This document shows positions 8,188 through 14,389 of a stretch of DNA of 14,756 bases, piece after piece (the first letter of the stretch is position 1; every line of letters begins with the position of its first letter). The position numbers were made by a program, and so were the translations under genes. The stretch is taken from NCBI GenBank assembly GCA_045114175.1, contig JBGUJZ010000023.1, forward strand, positions 1 to 14,756, given 5' to 3'. The DNA comes from Cacconaster sp045114175 (GTDB taxonomy: Bacteria; Bacteroidota; Bacteroidia; Bacteroidales; UBA932). The notes beneath the pieces were generated by a model. The model was not told where the DNA came from and ran no database searches. It worked only from the letters and a program-made list of their open reading frames with translations.

Positions 8188-9921
8188 TTATAGCAAACTA
8201 ATTCCGGTACCCGAGCATTCCGTCGGCAACGTGGTGCGGCGAATCTTGCGGGTAGAGGTCTTTTCATATTCCTGGCTGGGAAGTTCGATATATTCGATGC
8301 GCTTGTAGTCAGGTAGCAGCGCGTTGATCTTGCTCATGTCGTGGATGATGCTGCCAATATCGCGACGCTTGTCTGTATCCTCGATATAGAGGCCTGCAAC
8401 GAGGGTTTCACGGACAAAATTGCCGGAGCGGAGCTCGGCCTGATAGACCACGATATCGTTGGCATAGTCCATGTGGCTTTCAATCACATTTTCCACCTCT
8501 TCCGGGCAGATGTTCTTGCCGTTCTGGAGCACGATCGTGTTCTTCTTGCGGCCCATCAGGAAGATACGGCCCTTGTTGTCCATGCGGGCACTGTCGCCGG
8601 TATTGAAAAAGCCGTCCGCATCAAATACTTGAGCGGTTGCCTCCGGATCCTTGTAGTAGCCTTTGGAGATGCTCTTACCGCGAACGCAGAGGTCGCCTAC
8701 GCCAGTCTCATCGGCGTTTACGATCTTGGCTTCGAGGGCAGGGCAGGGCTTGCCTACACTCAGGTGCTCCTTGAGCGTTTCTGCGTTCATGGAGATCAGC
8801 GGTCCGCACTCGGTGATGCCGTAGCCGTTTTCAATGCGGATACCGAGGTCGTTCATGCCCTTGATAACCACAGGGTTGAGCATAGAGCCGCCACAGACGA
8901 TAATCCTCAGTTTTCCACCGAAAGGCGCATAGACATCCTTGAAGAGATCGTGCGTCTTGTCAACCCCGAAGAGGCGCAGGAAATTGCAGATTTTGATGCC
9001 TTTGCGCAGCATCTTATCCTTACCGGCCTTCTTGGCGGAAGCCCAGATATTCTTATAAAATGCGTTGGCGATCATCGGCACGATGGTAATCACCGTAGGC
9101 TGGAAGATCTTGATGTTGGCCATCATGTTGCGCATGTTGTCGTTGATGTAGGTCAACCGGCCGCAGCCGATGCGCGCCATGACATGCGTATTGATTTCGG
9201 TGGCGTGATGCATAGGCAGCACGCTCATCGAGGTATTCTCGCCCTCATCTACCTGAATGACATCCATGCAGTTAAGCATGTTGGCCGTGAGGTTTGCGTT
9301 GGTCAGCACCACGCCCTTGTTGGCGCCCGTCGTGCCGCTGGTGAAGAGAATCTTGGCCGGGGCATCCAGGTTCAGCTCGATCTCGCGATAAGCGCTGGCT
9401 GAGGCCATCGAGCGGCCCTTTTCCACCAATTCTTCGTAGAACAGCACGCCCGTCACCTTGCGGTCAAGCGTGACGAGGGTTTTGACGCGCGGGCAACCCT
9501 TCTGTGCTTCGCGAACGATGTCCAGATAGCCCGCTCCACAGAGCACGGCATCCGCATCGCACTTGGTCAGCAGTTGATGCATCAGCGCCACGGGGGCGTT
9601 GCAATCGATGGGGGTGACCACGCCGACGCCGCTGGAAATGGTGATATCGGCGATCACGTAGCGGATACAGTTCTCCGACACGATCGCAATATGGGCACCG
9701 CCCAGACCAGCATCCAGGAGGCCGTCTCCCAGACACATAACCTCTTCGTAAAGGTCGTGTGCCGTATAATATCTAATCTGTTTTTCCTTGTCAAGATCGG
9801 CCAGGATCCGGGTATCCGGAATCAGCCGGTTGATGCGGGTGAGCATCTCGCGAATGCTGCGATAGTCACCCTCTTTGAGAAGGTGTACAGACTGGTATTC
9901 TCGTTCAGTACGGTATTTCAT
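8188..9921 (-). CDS. AMP-dependent acyl ligase (acyl-CoA/acyl-ACP synthetase or adenylation protein)
   Basis: A 577-aa adenylate-forming enzyme with the complete core set. The A3 P-loop ILFTSGTTGANKGVVLTNAN is at 191-210; the A5 motif NGYGITECGP at 365-374 and the A7 motif TGDSARMDNKGRIFLMGRKKN at about 441-461 follow, with NGKNICPEEVEN at 467-478. The A10 region reads YEKTSTRKIRR at 552-562: Lys559 is present but the usual preceding Gly is Arg558. Such enzymes activate a carboxylic acid as acyl-AMP and load it on CoA or a carrier-protein arm. The next gene is an ACP and the gene before it a condensation-domain protein (3-nt gap), so loading of that ACP is likely. The length and the linker region fit a fatty or aryl acid ligase better than an amino-acid adenylation domain, but the substrate cannot be read from sequence. 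Confidence 0.88.
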   Translation of the reverse strand: MKYRTEREYQSVHLLKEGDYRSIREMLTRINRLIPDTRILADLDKEKQIRYYTAHDLYEEVMCLGDGLLDAGLGGAHIAIVSENCIRYVIADITISSGVGVVTPIDCNAPVALMHQLLTKCDADAVLCGAGYLDIVREAQKGCPRVKTLVTLDRKVTGVLFYEELVEKGRSMASASAYREIELNLDAPAKILFTSGTTGANKGVVLTNANLTANMLNCMDVIQVDEGENTSMSVLPMHHATEINTHVMARIGCGRLTYINDNMRNMMANIKIFQPTVITIVPMIANAFYKNIWASAKKAGKDKMLRKGIKICNFLRLFGVDKTHDLFKDVYAPFGGKLRIIVCGGSMLNPVVIKGMNDLGIRIENGYGITECGPLISMNAETLKEHLSVGKPCPALEAKIVNADETGVGDLCVRGKSISKGYYKDPEATAQVFDADGFFNTGDSARMDNKGRIFLMGRKKNTIVLQNGKNICPEEVENVIESHMDYANDIVVYQAELRSGNFVRETLVAGLYIEDTDKRRDIGSIIHDMSKINALLPDYKRIEYIELPSQEYEKTSTRKIRRTTLPTECSGTGISLL

Positions 9922-9924
9922 TGT

Positions 9925-11292
9925 TTAGGCAGGAAAAACTACCTCGAGCGCCTCGTCCGGACGGGCGATGACAGCTTCGATAACACGGATATACTGGTTC
10001 TGGAAATCAATCAGTTGCTGCGGCGTAACCATCAGTTTCTGGACGTCGTAGTTCACATAGACTTCGTTGGTGTTCAGGTCGTGCATCAGGGCCATGTAGG
10101 TGAACAGGGCGCCCTTTCCGTTGCTGTGAACCTGCAGGGTGATACCCTTGGGAGCAGCCATCGGGATGAAGGAGAAGGCAACGCCGTTTACGCTCTGGAG
10201 CATCGAATAGTTCCAGGCCTTGTGCTGCATCGCCTCGGATGCGAGATAACTCATGCGGGTATGGCGGTAAATCTCGTTCTGCTCGTCGTACACGGTCTTG
10301 AGGTTCTCCGTGAAGGACTTCTTGTAATCCACCACGGTATAGATGGCTACGCTCTGGGCCTTGGTGCCGGCAGCCTTACGGTCAGCCACGGTGCCACGGC
10401 AGTTCAACAGCTCGATGTTGAGCACGTTACGCGCACGGTCGTTGATCAGCGACTGGGCAATCGAGCAGGTGTAATAGTAGAAACTGCTCAGTGCGATTGC
10501 GTTGTCGGTGCACCATTTCAGCGCTTTCTCGTTGATGGATGCGGGGATGGTGAACTGATAACCGATGGTGTCGCAACGGACAAAGAGGTAGGTCTTGCCA
10601 ATATGGCCTTTCTTCTTCTCTTTGAGCCAGCGGTCGCTCTTATTACCATGCGTTCCGCAGTAGATAGGCGGTTCCGGGTGGCGGTTGAAGAAGTAGTCGT
10701 GGAAGAACTCTTCGTCCTTCTTGACGGCATCTGCATGACGATATTCATTGTCTTTGCGGATAATCTCGGCAAAGCTGCCGGGAGCGGCTGGGAGCTCGGT
10801 GCCGTCGCGCAGTGCATTGTAAACGGCGAACAGGTCGGTTACAAGGATGCCGATTCCATACGTATCAGCCGAGAAGTGGCTGATTTTGAAGAGAATCATC
10901 TGCTTGCCTTCCGGATTGGTGGCGTAAACCACGCGGAGCACATCACCCTTGAAAGCGTTCGTAGGTTTGCGGCGGAATTTGTTGATGAAGGCCTCCATCT
11001 TGCCGTAGGTCTCGAAATGAACGGTGGGAATCTCACCGATCGTGCGATGATCCACGAAGTACTGCTTGATCTCCTTGCCTTCCTTGACAAAGGTCAATCG
11101 GAGGCAGTCGTTACGTTCAATAAGCTTATTGATGGCCTGCTTCATCAGCTGCGGGTCAAATCCCTCGTCACAAGTGACAGAGAAGACGATGATCACTACG
11201 CGCTTGAAGAGCGAATATTTGGTCTGAAGGTTTATGACGTCCTGCGAATTGTTGAATCCGAGCAGGGCACTTTTATCAACGGTTATTGCCAT
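9925..11292 (-). CDS. Free-standing NRPS-type condensation-domain acyltransferase
   Basis: A 455-aa cytosolic protein with no signal peptide or membrane segment. The condensation-domain (chloramphenicol acetyltransferase-like) fold is indicated by an N-terminal FDPQLMKQAINKLIERNDCLRLTF region at 45-68, the active-site motif KISHFSADTYGIGIL at 136-150, and a C-terminal QLIDFQNQYIRVIEAVIARP helix as in C domains. The motif is a variant of HHxxxDG: the second, catalytic His is kept (His139) with Asp143, but the first His is Ser138 and the Gly is Thr144. C domains join an acyl or aminoacyl thioester on a carrier to an amine or hydroxyl; stand-alone members include PapA-like and wax-ester-type enzymes. 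Its start overlaps the previous gene by 10 nt and its stop is 3 nt from the AMP ligase, so coupling is tight. Acceptor and product are unknown. Confidence 0.82.
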   Translation of the reverse strand: MAITVDKSALLGFNNSQDVINLQTKYSLFKRVVIIVFSVTCDEGFDPQLMKQAINKLIERNDCLRLTFVKEGKEIKQYFVDHRTIGEIPTVHFETYGKMEAFINKFRRKPTNAFKGDVLRVVYATNPEGKQMILFKISHFSADTYGIGILVTDLFAVYNALRDGTELPAAPGSFAEIIRKDNEYRHADAVKKDEEFFHDYFFNRHPEPPIYCGTHGNKSDRWLKEKKKGHIGKTYLFVRCDTIGYQFTIPASINEKALKWCTDNAIALSSFYYYTCSIAQSLINDRARNVLNIELLNCRGTVADRKAAGTKAQSVAIYTVVDYKKSFTENLKTVYDEQNEIYRHTRMSYLASEAMQHKAWNYSMLQSVNGVAFSFIPMAAPKGITLQVHSNGKGALFTYMALMHDLNTNEVYVNYDVQKLMVTPQQLIDFQNQYIRVIEAVIARPDEALEVVFPA

Positions 11293-12137
11293 GATGTCAG
11301 TAGTTTAAGTAGTATCTTGTAGTCTTGTTGTTCAATGGGGGAAGGATTCGGGAAAGCACGATAAATGCGCTGTGCATAGGCCGCAATGGCCCGCGCCTCA
11401 TCACGGTCGGAAAGATCGGCCAGGGGAGAAGTGGTCCACGGTGAAGAGAGCTCCGATGCCGGTGCACCGTCAAAGAAAACATATTTATCGATGTTCGACT
11501 TGGCGCCGGCCGTATATTTCTTGCTGTTTTCCGTTGCTGCAGCAGCACGTTTTTCCGCACTCCAGTTGCGCTGGTAAAGCAAATCTGCCAGACGGGTGAG
11601 GGTGGTGATGCGAAGTTCGCCCTTAGGAATCGTCAATGCCGCTTTCCGGGCAAAGTTGACGGCTGCATCCGAAGATTTGAAAGGATGCGCCCACCAAATC
11701 TCTGAGAGTGCCTGCCATGCCTCGGAACAATCCGTGCGGCCCAATTTGTCCAAAATCATTGTCAGATCAGCGGACATCTTGGGTACGGCGGAGGCTTGCT
11801 CCATCATGCTTCGTGTCTGGCAGTCACGGCCCACATTAGCACAATGCCACATGTAGCCTTGGGGGTCCTTGGGATTCTCACGAATAGCCAACCCTGCATA
11901 GCGCATTCCCTCGCCGAAGCAAGCACGCTTGGCATCGCGTTTGGCCTCCTGCTGGCCTTGCAGAAGGTAATTGCGGGAAATGCGCCAGTAGAGTCCGGCT
12001 TTTTCTGCGGGCGATTCAGCCTTTTCAAGCAACTGCACCAGCTCTTCGTTCAGCGTAGCGTAATCGGTGGACCGGGTGAAAGCCTGGTCCAGTTGGGCGA
12101 AGTTGATTGCCAAAATCAAGAAAAGGTACTTCATCAT
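11283..12137 (-). CDS. Exported helical-repeat (TPR-like) protein of unknown function
   Basis: A 284-aa protein. The start may be Met1 (12137) or Met2 (12134); both give a short hydrophobic leader (KYLFLILAINFAQL), a probable signal peptide with no lipobox. The rest is alpha-helical with TPR-like features: FGEGMRYAGLAIRENPKDPQGYMWHCANVGR at about 74-104 resembles the 'G..YA..AL...P.....Y.W.A...G' pattern of RMDN-type helical repeats, and AVNFARKAALTIPKGELRITTLTRLADLLY at about 159-188 looks like another repeat. Cys73, Cys99, Cys106 and Cys137 could form disulfides. It heads the operon with the condensation protein and AMP ligase, so it may bind the product, an acceptor or the phospholipase in the periplasm. 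That is inference only; no enzymatic motif was recognised. Confidence 0.8.
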   Translation of the reverse strand: MMKYLFLILAINFAQLDQAFTRSTDYATLNEELVQLLEKAESPAEKAGLYWRISRNYLLQGQQEAKRDAKRACFGEGMRYAGLAIRENPKDPQGYMWHCANVGRDCQTRSMMEQASAVPKMSADLTMILDKLGRTDCSEAWQALSEIWWAHPFKSSDAAVNFARKAALTIPKGELRITTLTRLADLLYQRNWSAEKRAAAATENSKKYTAGAKSNIDKYVFFDGAPASELSSPWTTSPLADLSDRDEARAIAAYAQRIYRAFPNPSPIEQQDYKILLKLLTSWQ

Positions 12138-12153
12138 CGTATAAAAAGTAGAG

Positions 12154-12187
12154 CAAAGGTATTTTTACTAATAAGTTCGTGGCGAAA
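12154..12187 (-). promoter_or_regulatory. Candidate promoter for the condensation/AMP-ligase/ACP operon
   Basis: On the minus strand TACCTTTG (12161-12154) matches the -7 consensus TAnnTTTG, about 17-24 nt before the start of the TPR-like gene. A weak -33 candidate TTTC (12187-12184) lies 22 bp upstream. This half-box overlaps the first of the four direct repeats, so a protein bound there could compete with or assist polymerase. Confidence 0.5.
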
Positions 12188-12261
12188 TTAGGGATATTTG
12201 GGGCGAGAATTCCGCAAAATTCGTATATTTGTGGCAAAATTTCAATTTTTGGGACGAAATG
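12176..12261. repeat. Four imperfect direct repeats, candidate LytTR operator array
   Basis: Four copies of about 14 bp with approximate consensus TTTGKGGCRAAATT lie at 12176-12189 (TTCGTGGCGAAATT), 12197-12211 (TTTGGGGCGAGAATT), 12228-12241 (TTTGTGGCAAAATT) and 12248-12261 (TTTGGGACGAAATG, preceded by Ts). Using the shared C as anchor (12183, 12204, 12235, 12255) the steps are 21, 31 and 20 bp, close to 2, 3 and 2 helical turns, so all copies face the same side. LytTR-domain regulators typically bind pairs of short direct repeats about 21 bp apart. The array fills the gap between the divergent LytTR gene and the region B operon. The region is AT-rich, so part of the similarity could be chance. 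Confidence 0.5.
12197..12231 (+). promoter_or_regulatory. Candidate promoter for the LytTR regulator gene
   Basis: TATATTTG (12224-12231) matches TAnnTTTG exactly. A TTTG (12197-12200) lies 23 bp upstream, slightly longer than the usual 19-22. The predicted start is about 20 nt before the ATG at 12259. Both boxes coincide with direct repeats 2 and 3, which would allow autoregulation. The location rules out the TTG at 12229 as translation start. Confidence 0.5.
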
Positions 12262-13092
12262 ACTACTAAGACGCAATCCGCCACAGGGCTGAAAAGTGTG
12301 CCGGAACTCCTGGGAAGATTCGGCGTACAGCTCTGGTATATCCTGCTGCCAGCCTACTTTTTCTTCTTTATGGTGGCCGTTTACCGTCCGTTCGGGATGG
12401 AAACCGCACTGGATATGGGCCGTGGGCTCTTCTACTTCAACACGACGATGCTGGTCTGCATCATCCTGCTATGCCTGCTGATTACCCGCCTAATCTTCTG
12501 GGGAATATTCAAGTCCATTCAGCGGAACTGGCTTGGTTACATCTTCTGGTGTCTGATGGAGCTTACGATTGTAACCTATTTCATGGCGCTCTATCTCTGT
12601 CTGATGGGAGGAGCCGTCACGCCATATTTCACGGAGGTTGCAATTTGTCTTCAGTACTCGTTCCTGATACTCTCCTATCCTTATTTCGGAATCACTGTTA
12701 TCTGTGTTCTCATCAGCGATCGGCTTCCAGGGAAAGAGGAAGAGGTAGCCAAAGATCATATCCGCTTTACGGATTCCAACAACCAGGTTCGTATCGTACT
12801 GGCTGCCAAGTCAATCCTGTTTATCCGTGCGGAAGATAACTACGTGAAGATTCACTATCTGGACAATGGGAAAGTAAAGGATTACCTGTTGCGTGCAACG
12901 ATGAATTCCATCGCTCCGCTGGTGGAGCCGCACAACCTTTTCCGGTGCCAACGCTCCTGGTTTGTCAACCTTTCGCACATCGTTGCTCTCCGGAAAGATC
13001 CGGATGATTTGATCACCGTGGAACTGGATACGGAAGGAATCACTATCCCGGTTTCAAGGGCCATCTATCGCGACCTTTCTGCCAGACTATAG
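12259..13092 (+). CDS. Membrane-anchored LytTR-family transcription regulator
   Basis: A 277-aa protein from the ATG at 12259; an in-frame TTG at 12229 lies inside the promoter and is not used here. Four hydrophobic helices are visible at about 26-44, 59-82, 95-116 and 129-152, followed by a cytosolic LytTR DNA-binding domain at about 167-275: AKSILFIRAEDNYVKIHYL at 183-201, FRCQRSWFVNLSHIVAL at 228-244 and ITIPVSRAIYRDLSARL at the end. Such one-component membrane LytTR proteins sense a signal in or near the membrane and bind direct repeats. No response-regulator receiver domain and no histidine kinase partner are present in the window. It is divergent from the TPR-like/condensation/AMP-ligase operon with a helically phased repeat array between them, so that operon is the likely target. 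The signal is unknown. Confidence 0.87.
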   Translation: MTTKTQSATGLKSVPELLGRFGVQLWYILLPAYFFFFMVAVYRPFGMETALDMGRGLFYFNTTMLVCIILLCLLITRLIFWGIFKSIQRNWLGYIFWCLMELTIVTYFMALYLCLMGGAVTPYFTEVAICLQYSFLILSYPYFGITVICVLISDRLPGKEEEVAKDHIRFTDSNNQVRIVLAAKSILFIRAEDNYVKIHYLDNGKVKDYLLRATMNSIAPLVEPHNLFRCQRSWFVNLSHIVALRKDPDDLITVELDTEGITIPVSRAIYRDLSARL

Positions 13093-13111
13093 GGATTGGT
13101 TTCGATTTTTT

Positions 13112-13142
13112 GTTGAAAACCCCGTTTTTATCAACTATTTTT
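13112..13142 (+). terminator. Weak terminator-like hairpin after the LytTR gene
   Basis: Left arm GTTGAAAAC (13112-13120) and right arm GTTTTTATCAAC (13124-13135) pair with a CCC loop and a small bulge on the right side, followed by TATTTTT (13136-13142). The stem is short and AT-rich, so this is a modest candidate for ending the LytTR transcript 20 nt after its TAG. Confidence 0.4.
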
Positions 13143-13158
13143 GAATAAATATTCAAAA
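13139..13158. promoter_or_regulatory. Perfect 9-2-9 palindrome upstream of buk, candidate operator
   Basis: TTTTGAATA, AA, TATTCAAAA: both arms match without a mismatch. It ends 4 bp before the -33 box of the buk promoter, a typical place for an activator or repressor dimer. A half-site-like TGAATA recurs at 13194-13199, just after the -7 box. The AT-only character makes a stable RNA hairpin unlikely, which favours a protein-binding site. The regulator is unknown. Confidence 0.45.
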
Positions 13159-13162
13159 TCTG

Positions 13163-13193
13163 ATTGTCAATCCGAGAATAATCGCTAATATTG
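13163..13193 (+). promoter_or_regulatory. Candidate promoter for buk-ilvE
   Basis: ATTG (13163-13166), 19 bp, then TAATATTG (13186-13193): each box has one mismatch from the Bacteroidota consensus TTTG / TAnnTTTG, and the spacing is right. The leader to the ATG at 13216 would be about 15 nt. Confidence 0.5.
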
Positions 13194-13215
13194 TGAATAT
13201 TTTTAAACGCACAAT

Positions 13216-14340
13216 ATGAGCAAGATTGACAATATCAACGGAAAGGCTCCTGTGGGCAACGTCCTTGTCATCAACACAGGTTCCACCACCACCAAATTTG
13301 CCGTCTTCAGCGACGGTAAATCTGTTTTTGAAAAGAAGCTGGAACATTCGGCAGATTCGCTCGCCGCGTTCTCGGATGTCATGGAGCAGGACAAGATGCG
13401 TACAGACGCCATCCTCTCCGCCCTGAAGGAAGCCGGCATCGAGTTGAACACCATTGATATCGTGATGGCCCGCGGCGGTCTCTTCGTCCCGTGCCTCACG
13501 GGCGTGTACAGCGTGAACGACGATATGAAGGAGGTTCTCTCCACCAGTCGTGACGGCAACCACGCCTGCAACCTGAGCGCCCTCATCGGTGATGCTATCG
13601 CAAAGAAAATCAACTGCAAAGCCTATATTGCAGATGCCCCGATGGCAGATGAGATGATTCCCGAATGCCGCATTACCGGCGTTCCGGAGTTCCAGCGCAC
13701 TTCCGTCCTCCATACGCTCAACTCCCGCGCCATCGTGCGCCGCTATTTGAATGAAACCGGCCGCAAGGCGGAAGAGACCACGGCAATCGTCTGCCACATG
13801 GGTGGCGGCGTTTCCGTATCGCTCCACAGCAAAGGCCGCGTGATTGATACCACCAACGCACTGGGCGGTGACGGCCCAATCACCCCGGAGCGTGCCGGCG
13901 GTTGCCCGCCGTTCCCGCTGGTTGACATGTGCTTCAGCGGCAAGTACACCAAGGCTGAAATCAAGAAGAAGCTGGTAGGCCGCGGCGGCGCTGTGGCCTG
14001 GTTCGGCACCAACGACATGCGTCTGGTAGAACAGGGCGCAGCGGAGGGAAAAGAGGACTACGTGCTCTTCATGAAAGCTTTTGTGCTGAATATCAGCAAG
14101 TACATCGCTGCGCTGGCAACCGTGGTAGAGGGTAAGGTAGATGCCATCCTCCTTACGGGCGGTATCGCTTACAGCAAGATGGTGACCGAGGGCATCATCG
14201 AGCGTGTTAAGTGGGTGGCTCCCGTCAAGGTTTATCCTGGCGAAGATGAACTCGAGGCGCTGGCGGAGAACGGTTATCTGATTCTCGCCGGTGCAGCCAA
14301 GATCCACACCTACAACAAAGATCGCGTGGTAGAAGACTGA
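13216..14340 (+). CDS. buk: Butyrate kinase (possibly branched-chain acid kinase)
   Basis: A 374-aa cytosolic ASKHA-fold kinase of usual family length. Visible motifs are the phosphate-1 loop VLVINTGSTTTKFAVF at 16-31, VMARGGLF at 83-90, CHMGGGVSVSLHSKGRVIDTTN at 193-214, GGDGPITPERAGG at 217-229, LLTGGIAYS at 312-320 and YPGEDELEALAENGYLILAG at 340-359. These are the butyrate/isobutyrate kinase signatures and differ from acetate kinase. The enzyme converts butyryl phosphate plus ADP to butyrate plus ATP, the last step of a fermentation route. The usual partner, phosphate butyryltransferase (ptb), is not adjacent here; the neighbour upstream is the LytTR gene. A branched-chain aminotransferase begins 49 nt downstream with no hairpin between, so co-transcription is likely and branched-chain acyl phosphates are a plausible substrate (inference). 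Confidence 0.95.
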   Translation: MSKIDNINGKAPVGNVLVINTGSTTTKFAVFSDGKSVFEKKLEHSADSLAAFSDVMEQDKMRTDAILSALKEAGIELNTIDIVMARGGLFVPCLTGVYSVNDDMKEVLSTSRDGNHACNLSALIGDAIAKKINCKAYIADAPMADEMIPECRITGVPEFQRTSVLHTLNSRAIVRRYLNETGRKAEETTAIVCHMGGGVSVSLHSKGRVIDTTNALGGDGPITPERAGGCPPFPLVDMCFSGKYTKAEIKKKLVGRGGAVAWFGTNDMRLVEQGAAEGKEDYVLFMKAFVLNISKYIAALATVVEGKVDAILLTGGIAYSKMVTEGIIERVKWVAPVKVYPGEDELEALAENGYLILAGAAKIHTYNKDRVVED

Positions 14341-14389
14341 CTTTTTTAGACAAACACTAACACATATAACACATTACATTCTTTCAGAA

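Noticed and set aside
8341..9402. A 353-codon plus-strand frame opposite the AMP ligase
   Set aside because: No domain pattern; fully inside the strongly supported ligase gene.
9574..11322. A 582-codon plus-strand frame antisense to the AMP-ligase and condensation genes
   Set aside because: It lies exactly opposite two well-supported genes, has no recognisable domain, and is explained by codon bias of the true strand.
12229..12258. Use of the TTG at 12229 as start of the LytTR protein
   Set aside because: It overlaps the -7 box, and a regular ATG with a plausible leader follows at 12259.
13153..14307. A 384-codon minus-strand frame opposite butyrate kinase
   Set aside because: It covers the buk promoter and gene, has no family motif, and buk itself is unambiguous.
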